The notes under the pieces were generated by a model. It worked only from the letters and a program-made list of their open reading frames with translations, was not told where the DNA came from and did no database searches. Positions 9,413 through 22,068 of a stretch of 64,000 nucleotides of DNA are shown here, piece by piece. The position numbers and the translations under genes are program-made. Source of the DNA: Reticulitermes speratus (taxonomy: Eukaryota; Arthropoda; Insecta; Blattodea; Rhinotermitidae); contig JAJKFL010000010.1 of NCBI GenBank assembly GCA_021186555.1, positions 23,318,679 to 23,382,678 of the forward strand, read 5' to 3'. How positions within the stretch are numbered: position 1 is the first letter of the stretch; each line of letters starts with the position of its first letter.

Positions 9413-9959
9413 TTTTGTCCAAATAAAAATTTCTGTCCCTAATAAATAATGACAGTATATAAGGAGAAACAATTTTATTGAAAGGTCTTTATTTTGTATT
9501 TATCTGGTCTGATTCTTTGTACATAATTTATGTTTATTTGAAAATATAATCTCTGCTTATGACGTATAAATTCAAGATTTTCAGGTGTGCCATATAATAC
9601 TTTATGTTAATTTTGAAACAATGAAAAAACTTTTATTGATTTAGTAAAAACAACATGAGATCTCAGCCTCACAAAGTAGTAACCAGCTACCAACCTGCGC
9701 AGCGCAAATCCCAGAAATGCGACGAACTCCTTTACACCGCAGCAGAAGCCTAAAATCTCGTACAGTATTCGTCATCTCGCATGTCTAAGTAACGCTTTCC
9801 TCAACAGATGGCAGAAGCCGACACTTTGCTCCACGTCACCAGGATCCGTTTTGTAGGCAGTCGGTATCGCTGCTCTGCACCAAAAGTCTTACGAATACCA
9901 ACCGAATAAAGTAAAAATGCACTATAAATTGTGCTTTCGTCGTAAGTTGGAGATGTTGT
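9413..9959. other. no recognised feature
   Basis: AT-rich intergenic sequence; nothing supportable. Confidence 0.4.
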
Positions 9960-10290
9960 TATTATACTTGATCAAATTAAGGAGGATGAGATATCCACCA
10001 TTTATTGATATGATCAGAAATACGTAGAAAGTTTTGGTAGGGAAACCTGCCAGTAAAAATTTAATTAGAAAATCTAAGCATAGATGGGATGACAATATTA
10101 AAGTGGGTCTTAAATAAACAGAATGTGATGATGTGTGCTGGATGCGTCTGGCTCAGAACAAGGATTAATGGCGAACACTTGTGAGCAGTAATTAATATCT
10201 TGGTTACAAAAAGCTGGGAATATTTTGGGTACCTCAGCAACTGACAGTTTCTTAAGATGGAGTCTACTCCACGGCGTTAATCGATTAATT
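9960..10290 (+). mobile_element. LINE family A, decayed
   Basis: GAGGATGAGAT, TTTTGGTAGGGAAACCTG, AAAATCTAAGCATAGATGG and ATATTAAAGTGGGTCTTAAA follow the order of the family A end, with TTTTGGGTACCTCAGCAACTG matching its 3' UTR. Strongly diverged. Confidence 0.55.
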
Positions 10291-10532
10291 GGTCTAACTG
10301 CGTAGAACAGAGTCATTCCGTATACACCTAGAAGCTGATACCAGCTCAGGTAATATATTTCACACCTTTTTCATGGTACCCACAGGTTCCAACAAGAGTC
10401 TACAGTTGGTTCCGGTCACGAGACAGTTGGTTCCACTGCAGAATTACACACAAAACACATTTAATGTTTTTTTCTGGGTTATCCAACCTAAATGTCGTAC
10501 GCTTTTCACATGTGTTACCCATCTCATATTCC

Positions 10533-10534
<2 letters not shown>

Positions 10535-10563
<29 letters not shown>

Positions 10564-10582
10564 CATACATACATACATACAT
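10535..10582. repeat. ATAC tetranucleotide microsatellite
   Basis: About twelve tandem ACAT/ATAC units. Confidence 0.95.
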
Positions 10583-11077
10583 TCACCGATCCAACATCCA
10601 CGTAAGTAGGATTGGATATGGAATTCGTCAGTTCCTTCATTACATCGCCAAACTATTATTTAGTAAACAGTTTGAAAGACTGACGTCATAATTTTGTAAC
10701 ATCATCCATACCTCCACCCCACCTTTCGCCCCCTTAGATCCAGATATTGCCATCAGTCTCTCTGTGTCTGTTACGTATGCGTCAACGGGCGAATTGGATT
10801 TAGCTGGCTCTGGGTAGGGACCATCGCAATATAGGTGTACAGTGTATGATGCCACTTTACACAACATTATCTCGTTTTTACGGTACCGGAGATCGGTACA
10901 GGTCGCTGGAATTTACGTTGTTGGACAAACAGATGTAAAGTACGTTATGTAACTGTAACAGTAGTCGCTAAATAAAATAATTTTTGTTTCGGTCTAAAAT
11001 CGGTTTTCTTAAATTTGTATAAAAATGCGTCACATTTAGATGTTTTACAATTTATGTGTTTCTATCTCGTGACTATA
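10583..11077. other. no recognised feature
   Basis: No gene, RNA or repeat could be supported here. Confidence 0.35.
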
Positions 11078-11159
11078 TACAGGGCATACACAAAATAATG
11101 GTGCGGTTTTAATAGTGTTCACTATTAAAACCGCACCATTCTTTTGTGTATGCTCTGTA
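11078..11159. mobile_element. 82-bp palindromic MITE, copy 5
   Basis: Same ends and centre as copy 2. Single differences between the arms (AAAATAATGG on the left against CCATTCTTTT on the right; GCTCTG at the right end) indicate post-insertion mutations. Confidence 0.86.
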
Positions 11160-12319
11160 TATTGTAACCTGACGTTGAAACCTATGAGAGAATTTGTAGC
11201 AAATGCATCAACAATTTATTACATTAAATGCTATTAGAGTGCTTTAATATCCGCCATTTCGCTATACATTCTGCTTATATGGAAAGTATCTGCGACATTA
11301 ACTGGGGTTCAGATGGAATATTAAATTAATACACCACCACCTTATATTGTGTTGTATTGAGACAAAACCTGACTTCAAATGACTCATTATCGTCTTGGAA
11401 CAGAAGCTACGCGTATAAGAATTGGAAGGTTAATACTATTAGTATTATTTAGCTTGTAAATTATTTCTGATTGCTGACTACTTGCTCTTGTCAACTAGCC
11501 GCTCTGAAATACTACCAAGTGAATCAGGGATCACATGGTCAACTGGCGTTTGAGAAATTTTCTAAACATTTGATGTTGGCAACACTGTTTAGTGTCCGCC
11601 ATGTCGGTATATCTGTGACTGTACGCGAGGTTGTGAATGAGTTTGTGCATTGTAGATTTAGTGAGTGTTTATTTTAATTATGCGAGATGATACAGTGTTC
11701 AGAGACTGAAAGAAACGTTTTAGAAGCGATTTGCGTAATAAGTGTACGTGATGAAAATAACATCAGTTGACAGGTAGTTGCATTACAGCCGCCAATAGGT
11801 GAGTCATCAAGGTACAAATAATGCAGTACGTACTGCAAATGCATGTAGTAACTGGATTGCGGTAAAGCTGTGTCATCGTATGCATTGTAAGATATGTTGG
11901 ATGCAGGATAAGCGATTTTTTATTACGCATAGAGACATCACACGTTAAAAAGAAATGTATTACATTTCAAAATATTTACGTTTCAGGCGGGATTGTGATG
12001 TTTGTGACCGCGAGGCTAACCTAAATATAAGCTACTTGTTTCAAACGTTACATGCCAGTGCCTGTATTTAACATAAAAAAATGTTGAAGCACACATGACA
12101 CATGATTTTACTGTTATTGATGTAAATTGTTTAACGTATTATGAATTACCAGAAAATGTAAATGACGTTTCACGAAGAAAATGTCGTATTATAAAATTGT
12201 TTGCGTTTTATGTGAACTTTGCTGCTGTTAGGCAAGGCAATTAAGGAGCAGAGCGGTTTTTCAACAATAAGCTGGTAAGTTGTACCACTCATAAAAAGAG
12301 GTATTTGAAAATTAGTTTA
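11160..12319. other. no recognised feature (about 1.2 kb)
   Basis: AT-rich intergenic DNA with short unconvincing frames only. Confidence 0.35.
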
Positions 12320-13150
12320 CTGTGCTCATTTCCGCGCCATGATGTTGTATGGCCTAATCTTGTGGGAAAATTCAACAGACAGGAATAAACTATCGAAGAT
12401 CCAAATGAAAATAATTAGAATAATGGCGGGCGTTAAAAAGTGTCTGTTATATAAATTATTTAGGCGGTTTAATATACGTTCGTTTGCAAGTGAATTTGTA
12501 CTGTGGTTACTGTCATTCGTTGTGGAAAACTTGCGAAATTTCGAAGAAATTCAGATGTTTACAGTTAAAACACTTGACGTGGATATGTCCTTCATATGCC
12601 AGATCCTAACCTGCCTGAATATCCGAAAGGAGTATACTATGCAAGTATCATGTTATTTAGTAATATTCCATCTACTGTTCAAAACTTAAATAATGATATA
12701 AAGCATTAAGCCTGCATTAAAATTGAATCCCTTATATGACTTATATTTTGTTGATGAATTTACAGCAATAGAAAATCCTTAAGCTATGTAAGGATATATG
12801 TTATTTCTTGAACTAGCATATATGTTGGCTTATGTAACACTATTTGTCTGCACTTAATGGTGTTTGTAAATAGTTTCTAGAGTTCTGTAGTAATATGCAT
12901 GATAAGCATTTGTGCTGGTGTTTTGTATATGAAATAACTTGTATTGTTATACTGTGTCATGTTATACATTGTCGCTAGATAGACTGTACAGCCATATATT
13001 GATATGTATAGTTGCATCAAGTAGTTACTTCAGTGCATAAGTGAAACAAGTTTTGCACTTTTATTATGATGGGCTGCATTGTTTGGTGTAGCCTAAAGAA
13101 GGATCTGTGGAATGTAACTAAATTCTCTTCTGTTCTATTCTGTTCTATGT
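12320..13150 (+). mobile_element. jockey-type LINE, 3' end
   Basis: A 116-residue open frame from 12339 begins MMLYGLILWENSTDRNKLSK, then IQMKIIRIMAGVK, KLFRRFNI, ASEFVLWLLSFVVEN and a tail of the kind seen at the C-terminus of jockey-clade reverse transcriptases (family features from memory). A long AT-rich 3' UTR follows to TTCTGTTCTATTCTGTTCTA near 13150. 5' truncated, ORF decayed. Confidence 0.7.
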
Positions 13151-13160
13151 TGTTAGGTTT

Positions 13161-13650
13161 GATAATGATGTTGCTAATCAGGATAGCATGTATACACAGT
13201 GTGAATGTTAAAGGCAGTCGGAGCATGTTTATGTAGTTAACGTCTCTTTCTCCTTCATGTTATGACTTGTCCCATGTCATGTTGCAAATTGGTGAGTCTT
13301 TTCACATGCAGAAATATTTGCATTTGGTGTGGGTTTTAACTGTGACTACCGTAGAGTATGTTGTTTGTAATAAGCCATTAGAAGAACTGACTGGTTGCTG
13401 GAATGAAAAATAGTACCAAATTCCCTCTATTATGGTAGTATGTAGATAAACAACAAATTCAGATCCTTGATATTTTAAAGTTGTTCCTTACAAATGAATG
13501 TTAATTGAATGAGCTTGCTTTTGTACTCTAAATCATGTACCGTAAGTATGGCTGAAGTTTCTTGTTTGCAACCTAGTTTGAAGATTGTGTGAATTTATGT
13601 TTTGGCAGTTTATTTAGTTTTCTGCAATCGGTGGTGATGATGATGAGAGA
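13161..13650. other. no recognised feature
   Basis: AT-rich sequence between two LINE copies; nothing supportable. Confidence 0.35.
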
Positions 13651-13654
13651 TTGT

Positions 13655-14305
13655 TGTTATGAAGATTAAGATATACAGAACTATAATTTTGCCTGTTGTT
13701 TTGTATGGGTGTGAAACTTGGTCTCTCACACTGAAGGAGGAACATAGGCTGAGGGTGTTCGAGAATAGGGTGCTGAGGGGGATATTTGGGCCTAAGAGGG
13801 ACGAGGTAACGGGGGAGTGGAGAAGACTACATAACGAGGAACTTAATGATCTGTACTGATCTGAATAGTGTGCTGAGGGGGATATTTGGGTCTGAGAGGG
13901 AGGGGTAACAGGGGAGTGGAGAAGACTACATAACGAGGAGCTTAATGATCTGTACTCATCACCAAATATTATTCGGGTGATCAAATCAAGAAGGAGGTGG
14001 GCGGGGCATGTAGCAGGTATCGGTGAGGGGAGAGGTGCATACAGGATTTTGGTGGGTAGACCTGAGGGAAGGAGACCACTTGGAAGACCCAGGTGTAGAT
14101 GGGAGGATAATATTAAAATGGATCTTCAAGAAGTGGGATGGGGGGCATGGACTGGATTGATATAGCTGAGGATAGGGACAGGTGGCGGGCTGTTGTGAAT
14201 GCGGTAATGAACCTTTGGGTTCCATAAAACGCGGGGAATTTCTTGACTAGCGACTACCTGCTAGCTTCTCAAAAAGGACTGTGCTGCATGGAGTTAGTTA
14301 GTTAG
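13655..14305 (+). mobile_element. LINE family A, longest copy, with internal duplication
   Basis: Reads [40 protein letters not shown] and [20 protein letters not shown], then ELNDLY. It then repeats about 90 bp (AGTGTGCTGAGGGGGATAT to GATCTGTACTCATC) before continuing with [35 protein letters not shown], the 3' UTR and the GTTAG tail. This is the best reference for the family in the window and shows the RT C-terminal segment common in insect LINEs. Confidence 0.85.
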
Positions 14306-16219
14306 TTAATTGTTGTTATCATTATTAGGGAACAGAGGGGCTTTTATGCAATCATTAACCAGTATGTAATCATTATTGGAGATTTGATGGGTTGGCTACA
14401 AATTCCATACTGATGCCGGATCATTATTACAGAACAGATGGGCTGGTGCCAAATTTTGATACCTCCAAATTCCACACCACTGCTCGTTCTAACCACTGCC
14501 ATTATTTTTAGAGACCAGAAACACTGGCTACAAATGTCTTACCAGTGTTCTATTACTATTATTAGAGAGGAGAGGAGTTTTGGTGAACGAAAATATCAGC
14601 GATACATATTGAATAGTCGTAATAACGATGACAAATATATTACTTCAGATTCACAAGTATTGTAAGTATTTAATCTTTATCTTCATATTGTTATACAACT
14701 AATATGGTAACAATGTTGCTGAACCAGTCTGAAGCTAGGTAACTTTCAGACAAGTAGCATTGCAAAAATTATTTTTGGGCACTACTTAGGAAGCAGTTGC
14801 ATATTAAAGTTTTGAAATTGGTCTTTTCAGTGTCTTGTTACCTGCTCTGTGCACTTACTGAGTAAAATTTTGTTTGGTCACGTTAAATATCTGTTTTGAA
14901 ATGATAATATTACTGTAAGTTATTTTGAGCTGTACCATTTAATTTTATATAATATGACATCCCCTCTCCTTCACAGTAACAATTTCTCAGGAAAGTAAAC
15001 ATACAGAATATGTTTAACTTTGTCCATGTTTATAAGGTGACCCTCCATTTTTGAGGCGTTGAATTAGGAACGATATCTCGTCTAATATTCACATAAATCG
15101 TAGCATGTATAGCCATGGTTGTTTGAAAACAATGTTGCCAGGACAGTGGTCGGAAGTAAGTGGGAATAAGCATGAAGGCAGTTTGTGAAGCCACACAGTC
15201 AGCAGGACAGTTTGCCGAGTGTTGTTGGCAGAGCAAAGTAAAGGGGGTTTTAGTGAACTGGAGTCTCTGGGAGGTTAAGTACAGTAATCCAACACTATAC
15301 GAGCTTGATGCATTTCTTGAAAACTGCTTTATGAAACAAAATTTAATTTTCCATTAAGTCCATGTTGTAAATTTTGATTGGTTCCAGAAATCAAAAATGT
15401 CTCCCAAAACATAGAAATTTCTTCTTAATACAAGACAGAATGGTACCTGAGTATGAAGAACATGACACAGACGGTCAGTTACTGTATTTAGATTACATTC
15501 TGAGTCATGTGCCTGTGCATGAGCAGTGCTTACATCGTTAAAGTTGCGTTAGGGAACGCTTTATAAGTGTGAATGTAACACAAACAGATGTTTACTGCAT
15601 ATTAGAAAAGTAATTCTTCAAAGTTGGGGTTGGTGTGTTATTGGGGTCAGTCAGACTCTGCGCATTTGGGATGATTGATAACTGATGATAGCTGAGAAGG
15701 GGTGCTGGGAACAGTGATTGGTTTGTGAGAGGAGAGAGCTCATATAAGTGAAAATTGGTCTGCAGATTGGAAAATTTGCTGTTAGTTAGGCACCTAGTAT
15801 GAGCGAGAATTCATAAACCAATTGCTTGTACACTGAGGAGTTACAGTATGTGGAACTTTTTTGTTGTTTTTGTTCCTGATTTTTGTCACCAAGAATGTGC
15901 ACTCGTTTTGTTTGCTGTAGAAAGTTGGCAAGTAGGCCAAGCTGTTTGTAAATCTAGGGATGCGTTGTTTATTATCTGCTTGAGATCTATGAGCTGAAAT
16001 GTATTTTCATTCTTTTCATATTGTATTAACTTATTTTCAGTTGACATGTGTGTTGACCCTCACCAGTACTTTGCTATAGCAGTGAGTGGGAGTGATGTCA
16101 TTCTTCAACATTATGTTATATACAATGTTCAGTGTCTCACAACATGCAGGTTTAATTTGGGACATGCCCGCTGCCCTATGTTCCAGATCTTTTGTCTTCC
16201 TGTTTGCTTTGTTAAAACA
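14306..16219. other. no recognised feature (about 1.9 kb)
   Basis: AT-rich, with short frames and no codon-level support for a gene. Confidence 0.35.
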
Positions 16220-16385
16220 TAAAGATTAAATTACACAGAACTATAATTTTGCCTGTTACTTTGTATGGGCACAGGAATTTGTGTTGCAGTAACAGAATAA
16301 CATAGGCTGAGGGTGTTTGAGACTAGGATGGTGAGGAAGATATTTTGGCCTAAGAGAGAGGAAGTGACAGGAGACTTGTGGAATG
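16220..16385 (+). mobile_element. LINE family A, internal fragment
   Basis: ACACAGAACTATAATTTTGC, ATAGGCTGAGGGTGTTTGAG and GATATTTTGGCCTAAGAGAG match the copy at 13665-13805 and then stop, so both ends are missing. Confidence 0.75.
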
Positions 16386-17836
16386 TAACATCTTATAGTC
16401 TTATAGAAATTTATCAATATTTTCATCAGAACCTGCTTCCCCATTTCTCTACCATGAAGGTAGGTGGAAGCAGCATTCTGCCAAAAAGTATGTAAAACCT
16501 CAGGTTATGTGATGTCGTTTCTGAGATTGGAAGGGACATCGTAGCAGGCATTTGATACCTGTCATTTTAATTCTGAAATTAAATAAATGATGTGTGACAG
16601 TTACAGTTACATATTTATGGGGTTTGTGAGAGACTGTAAGAAGGAAATGAAACTTGTTATAGTGTCTTCCTCACCTCCCCCCAGTAATACGCCACTGCAC
16701 AGCAAAGCAATTGCGAGAGGTAACTATTAGCTTCGTCATGTCTGTCTTGTCTCCTTGGAACAGCTCGATTCTTACTGCGAAAATTTGCGTGAAAATGGTT
16801 GCTAAGGATGTTTATGCATGTGCACTCAAATCTGTTGACGCATTCTGATTTTGGTTAAAATAAGACAAAATGACAGACATTTTACATGAAGACCTACATA
16901 CATTCATGGCTACTTTGGTTACAAATACTGGTAATCGTGGTTGCTGTGGTTACCTTGTACCTTGGTTACCAGTGGTACCAATATTTCTTGGTTGATACAG
17001 TCGTGTGGTTGCACCAGAAGCGTTTTGCTCTGCTGACATTTCCTATCTTATTATTTGTGTTTGGTTGAATAATCTGGATACAGTTTAACATTGGCCGACT
17101 ATGTGTGTATGTTACGGGCAGTCAGAGCACATGGTTACTGCCAGTGTTTAACGAATGTTGCGAAATGTCAGATGGCCTTGACAGGTACATTTACACACCT
17201 ACTAACTCATGGGACAGATTGAAAGGAATGGTATAGAAGTGTGGGAGAGAAGACGGTAGGATATAAAAATGAGTTTATAGGTCACTTTCCTTGAATTTGT
17301 GTTTGTTATTTCATGAACAGCAGTGCAAGCAGTGGTTGAGACGTTCATGTCATTGACTGCCCCATATATTCTGTTATATTGTCGTTTATTGTTTACGTGT
17401 GTTGATAATTTTGGAAGATGGGACTGTTTCTGTCTCTGTGTTTTATGCCGTGCCGCACTGTTCTTTCAGCATGCTTATTTAAGTTGCAGTGTGCAAAATA
17501 TTAGCGTTCTTTTCGCAAGTAGGGATGTGGTTTTTGTCTGCAAGACAACAGTGCCTTGTGGTGACTTCATACAAGCTGCTGTATTTTTTTGCATTCAGGG
17601 AAAATAAACATGGTTCATTTTAAGCTTAGCACATAGAAGTGCTGTATTTAGTTATTTATTTGTATGTGTGTGTGTATGTATGTATGTGTGGGACTTGCAC
17701 TGTGATTATTTTTATGAGACATGAAAGAATGTGTGATAGTTTCTGAAGCTGTCAGCAATTGTAAGTTGTGTAGAAATATCTAATATATGGCATCGTTTTA
17801 TTTTCCTCTAGGTGTATGATTTTTCTCTGATACGTG
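16386..17836. other. no recognised feature (about 1.45 kb)
   Basis: AT-rich; a run of GGTTAC/GGTTGC motifs near 16910-17020 is the only local pattern. No gene supported. Confidence 0.35.
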
Positions 17837-17915
17837 ATTTTAGAGTTCTTCAGGTCTTCAGCGCTCTTCTGCATTTATGATGGAAGGATATCCAACTATG
17901 AAGTTTTTTATTTTG
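17837..17915 (+). repeat. source copy of segment A of the 183-bp repeat
   Basis: GATTTTAGAGTTCTTCAGG to TTTTTTATTTTGT, a single copy about 450 bp upstream of the array in which it reappears. Confidence 0.85.
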
Positions 17916-18264
17916 TGTGTTTTATGATCTATGTTGAAGTAATTATCAGTTCTGTGAGATTTCAGGTTTCTGCAGTGGTGTAGTTGAGGCCTTTGCTCTT
18001 ACGGGCTGTTAACGCACCATTGGTTATGCCACTAACATGCCAGAAGTGTGAAGGTCTCATATTATTACTTGTTTTGACAAACAACTGAATTTCTGAATTT
18101 ATTCCAGAAATTAGCCCCTTGTGTTTAATTGTTCTAGAATTTCAGAGCAAAATGTTAGGTCAAACAGAATTTTCTAACCCATAATTTGAGTAAAGGAAAG
18201 TTAAGAATTCGTACACCTTCGTAATGTATATTCATCGCCTAGTAGTAACAATGGGAGGAAAGTA

Positions 18265-18914
18265 TTGACAAGTTAGGAAGTGTATGCATACTGTAATTGT
18301 TATGACAGAGGGTTCATGTCTCGTTGGATTTGCTGCTCCAGTTAGTTTGTAGTTTGTCCATATTTGATTTTAGAGTTCTTCAGGTCTTCAGCGCTCTTCT
18401 GCATTTATGATGGAAGGATATCCAACTATGAAGTTTTTTATTTTGTATTGACAAGTTAGGAAGTGTATGCATACTGTAATTGTTATGACAGGGTTCATGT
18501 CTCGTTGGATTTGCTGCTCCAGTTAGTTTGTAGTTTGTCCATATTTGATTTTAGAGTTCTTCAGGTCTTCAGCGCTCTTCTGCATTTATGATGGAAGGAT
18601 ATCCAACTATGAAGTTTTTTATTTTGTATTGACAAGTTAGGAAGTGTATGCATACTGTAATTGTTATGACAGAGGGTTCATGTCTCGTTGGATTTGCTGC
18701 TCCAGTTAGTTTGTAGTTTGTCCATATTTGATTTTAGAGTTCTTCAGGTCTTCAGCGCTCTTCTGCATTTATGATGGAAGGATATCCAACTATGAAGTTT
18801 TTTATTTTGTATTGACAAGTTAGGAAGTGTATGCATACTGTAATTGTTATGACAGAGGGTTCATGTCTCGTTGGATTTGCTGCTCCAGTTAGTTTGTAGT
18901 TTGTCCATATTTGA
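18265..18914 (+). repeat. 183-bp tandem array made of two joined segments
   Basis: Segment B (TATTGACAAGTTAGGAAGTG to TTGTCCATATTT) alternates with segment A. Copies of segment A begin at 18366, 18547 and 18730, spacing 181-183. Nearly identical copies point to a recent expansion. Confidence 0.9.
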
Positions 18915-18924
18915 GGAATAGTGC

Positions 18925-19145
18925 CACAGTTGATGCTGGCTGGAAGTCCAAGGTATCGTTCAATTTCTGGCATGGCAGGAGATTTTTCCTCTTCTCCAAA
19001 ATATCCAGACGGGGTCTGGGGCCCACTCAGCCTCCCATTCAGTGGCTACCAGGGGGCTATTTACCTGGGGGTAAAGCAGGCAGGACATGAAAGTGACCAC
19101 GCATGTACATCTAGTGCTGAGGTTAAGAATGTATGGAGTTAGGTA
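18925..19145 (+). mobile_element. SINE-A related element, decayed
   Basis: GGAGATTTTTCC, GGGGCCCACTCAGCCTCCC, CCTGGGGGTAAAGC and AGTGCTGAGGTTAAG follow the body of SINE-A in order. The tRNA-like head is degraded. Confidence 0.6.
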
Positions 19146-19867
19146 GATGTCCACTCCCCATGTACCTTCATGGTGTATACAAGGGCAGTTTTACCTTTGT
19201 TTATGGTGAGCACTTGTGACAATGCTTCCTGTTGGGTAAGATGAGAGAATTTGGAATGTGAACTTTGGATGTGGGTTTGCTCGAGTTTAAACGTGAGTGA
19301 AGATAGAGAGAGAAGGTGGAAGGGAATTCTTGAGTTGTGGCCAAGAGGAGCAGCTGGTGTGGTCCAGGTTGTCGTGTCACATAGTTGCTTGTAGTCTGGG
19401 GCCAGAACTGTACTGGTAGGGCGGAGACTGTGCAATTGGCAAAATTATGAGCCTGATTTTATTGCATGCTTAGCATTTGACCTGAGATAAACTTCTCTGC
19501 ATGTCTCATTTAGGTTACAGCATATTTGAGATGTCATTTATGACAAGAACAACAGCGATGATTTGTCTTATAGCTTCTTGGAATTTACATCCAAGACCTG
19601 TTTTTTTTTTTCTACTGGAGAATTTATTTTTTTTTTGGACAAATGTTTGAAGTTTATTCTATTCAGATACAACTCTGGCATTTTAATTTCTGGTTGAGAC
19701 AGAAGGACGAAACAAAGTACGTCGCTTGAAAAAGTTATGTAAACTGTTTCGTGCTGTGTTTAAACTTTTATCAAACAAAGTGTAAATAGATCGTAAGGCA
19801 GTTTTTGCTATTTATTATATTTAGGATGTTCTGGGCAATGATGATGCGTGAAAGCTTTGAATTTGAT
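19146..19867. other. no confidently recognised feature
   Basis: 19146-19440 has a 98-residue open frame on the minus strand that looks like repeat-derived sequence. Poly-T tracts at about 19600 and 19628. No gene supported. Confidence 0.3.
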
Positions 19868-20060
19868 GGATATCAAGGGTGCACAAATCCTGGGTGCCAT
19901 CTTGTTCCGGTGACTAAATTTTGTGTGGTGGCGCCTAATATTTGTGGGTGCTCAGTATGTAACTTGCTTCATGTCACTCGTATGGCGGCTAGAATTTTGG
20001 GGTGGATCCTAGATTTCTGGAAAATTTTCGCACCCGTGGTGGATATACGTCACAATTTGT
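19868..20060 (+). repeat. probable interspersed repeat fragment
   Basis: The frame YQGCTNPGCHLVPVTKFCVV followed by APNICGCSVCNLLHVTRMA and ILDFWKIFAP resembles a translated repeat I recall from cockroach and termite gene predictions. It ends in a stop with no splice sites. The family is unknown. Confidence 0.45.
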
Positions 20061-20434
20061 GAGTGATGAAGGAAGTTTTTGTCATCACTGATGTTCTGTA
20101 ATTTGGTATGTGACGTTTGTAAATGAATTTAAACCAACAGAAAAATTGAACTTTAAAGGGTTCTCATCATGGTGTATGGTCATAGTTATAGGTGAAATAA
20201 TGGACATTGGCCATTATTTCAAGCTAAAATCCCATAATGAAACATATGAAGCCTCTGAAACGTTGTGGGATTTTTAGCTTGTGGTGATGGGAAGTGACCA
20301 AAATTTCAGTAACAACCCTGATGATAGAAAAAGTGCTGAAATTGCCTCAGTGTTTTGTAGGAGTTTACTGTAAGAAGCTTCACAGACAGACAGGCAGGCA
20401 AGCAGGCAGGCCTGTGTTTCTGGTTGGGCAGTAT
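20061..20434. other. no recognised feature
   Basis: Contains a GACAGACAGGCAGGCAAGC simple-repeat patch near 20386. No gene supported. Confidence 0.35.
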
Positions 20435-20860
20435 CTGGAAAGTTTTGAAATGTGGTGCTGGAGAAGAATGGAGAAGATCAGTTGGACCGATCGTGTGAGA
20501 AATGAAGAAGTATTACACAAAGTGAAGGAGGAGAGGAATATCGTACATACAATAAAAAGAAGGAAGGCTAACTGGATTGGTCACATCTTGCGTAGAAACT
20601 GCCTTCTGAAACACGTGATTGAAGGAAAGTTAGAAGGAAGGATAAAAATGACGGGAAGACGGGGAAGAAGACGTAAGCAGCTACTGCATGACCTTAAGGA
20701 AAAGAGAAGATACTGGAAATTGAGAGAGGAAGCACTAGATCGCACTGTGTGGAGAACTCGCTTTGGAAGAGGCTACGGACCTGTCGTAAGACAGTCTGCA
20801 GAATGAAGTTCCCTATGTTTCAAAGCGTGTAGTGCCTTCATATGAAGAGCCATGAAGTCC
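20435..20860 (+). mobile_element. LINE (second family), 3' end of RT ORF
   Basis: Open frame with MWCWRRMEKISWTDRVRNEE, IKRRKANWIGHILRRNCLLK, GRRGRRRKQLLHDLKEKRRY and WRTRFGRGYGPVVRQ, the C-terminus of a widespread insect LINE type (judged from memory). The frame is intact for about 120 codons, so it is younger than most family A copies. Confidence 0.8.
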
Positions 20861-21590
20861 ATGAAGAATGTTTGTCCGTGAAGATCCTTCAGAATGCTGG
20901 TGACCTATGCACCAATTGACACGGAGTAACATCCCAGAAGACATGAGTCCTAATGCAGATATGTACTGTAAGTTGGTTACATCCCCCACACGTTGGCATC
21001 ACTGTGTCACTAAGCTGTCAGCTGTGTTCTGAATCATTAACCTGTCCAGTTACTGCTCTTTGAAATAGTAATATTGTAGTAACGCTTACAGCAACACTGT
21101 TGTCAACCTTTGTGTACACTTTTGATGAATATTTTGTACCTTGAGGCAGACACGGTACAGCATGTGTGTGATTTGTTTCTTGCATTCACAGTAATTTATT
21201 TGCACGATTGGCTTTTGTGTTTGCAATTTAAAAAGTGTTTTTGTTGGGCATGATGGATGATGATGAGTAGAGGATCAAGTAAAATTATGCAGGAGGAATG
21301 GAAACCGAACGAGGAGAGCTGTATGCAGCTGCAATAGAGCCGTCTGTCTTCTTCAACAGCAAAGTTACAAATTACCTGTTGCTGTTTGTCTGTTCTCTGT
21401 TACTTATAGACATAACTTAGCCTACAGCTAATTCTCTTCAGATATTAACTTCTCATTAATCTTTAAAGTTGTTCTTAGTATCTTCCAAAAAAATAAAACC
21501 GAACCCATGGAGGAGTTTTCGCTTGTATTATTGCTCTGTTAATAACTTGTAACAATGTGTTGTGTATTAACGAAGTATGCTTCAGTTATG
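20861..21590. other. no recognised feature
   Basis: Near 20922 a short ACACGGAGTAACATCCCAGAAG segment resembles the downstream block of the decayed hammerhead family. Otherwise nothing supportable. Confidence 0.3.
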
Positions 21591-21808
21591 GCCGATCCCA
21601 GTGGCCGCGCGGTCTAAGGCGTGGGTCTGCGGCCGCTCGCTTACTAGGATCGTGGGCTCGAATCCCGTCGGGTGCCAAGGATGTCTGTCTGTTGTGAGTG
21701 TTGTGTGTTGTCAGGTAGAGGTCTCTGCGACGGGCTGATCACTCGTCCAGAGGAGTCCTACCGACTGTGGTGTGTCTGAGTGTGATCGTGAAGCCTCGAT
21801 AATTTTGG
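21591..21808 (+). mobile_element. SINE-B (tRNA-Leu-like head)
   Basis: GCCGATCCCAGTGGCCGCGC, GTCTAAGGCGTGGGTCTGCG and B-box-like GGGCTCGAATCCCG form a tRNA-like head. The body has GTCAGGTAGAGGTCTCTGC, GGGCTGATCACTCGT and GTGATCGTGAAGCCTCGA. 3' truncated relative to the copy at 53391. Confidence 0.85.
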
Positions 21809-21918
21809 TTTGTGTTAAGATATGGGTGCTTTTCCTGAGAAGTGTTCACGAATTTCACATCTAGGGACACAAACAGAAAGAACGCACCGTAATTGTTTCG
21901 CTGTGAGGACATTTCGTA

Positions 21919-21920
21919 CC

Positions 21921-21950
<30 letters not shown>
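21919..21950. repeat. TTA microsatellite
   Basis: About ten tandem TTA units, about 120 bp before the candidate exon. Confidence 0.9.
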
Positions 21951-21953
<3 letters not shown>

Positions 21954-22068
21954 GTTTTTAAATCCATACGTTTAAACAAAACTCGCCGATTGAAGAACAG
22001 AGTATTTTCGCTTCTTCAGCTGACCCTGACAACTGTTTATAGGTTTCACAACAATGTATTTATTTCAG

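Noticed and set aside
20294-20434. Upstream part of the 170-residue frame at 20294-20806 as a host gene start
   Set aside because: The first 45 codons run through a CAGG-type simple repeat and do not match the LINE; only the part from about 20435 is recognisable LINE.
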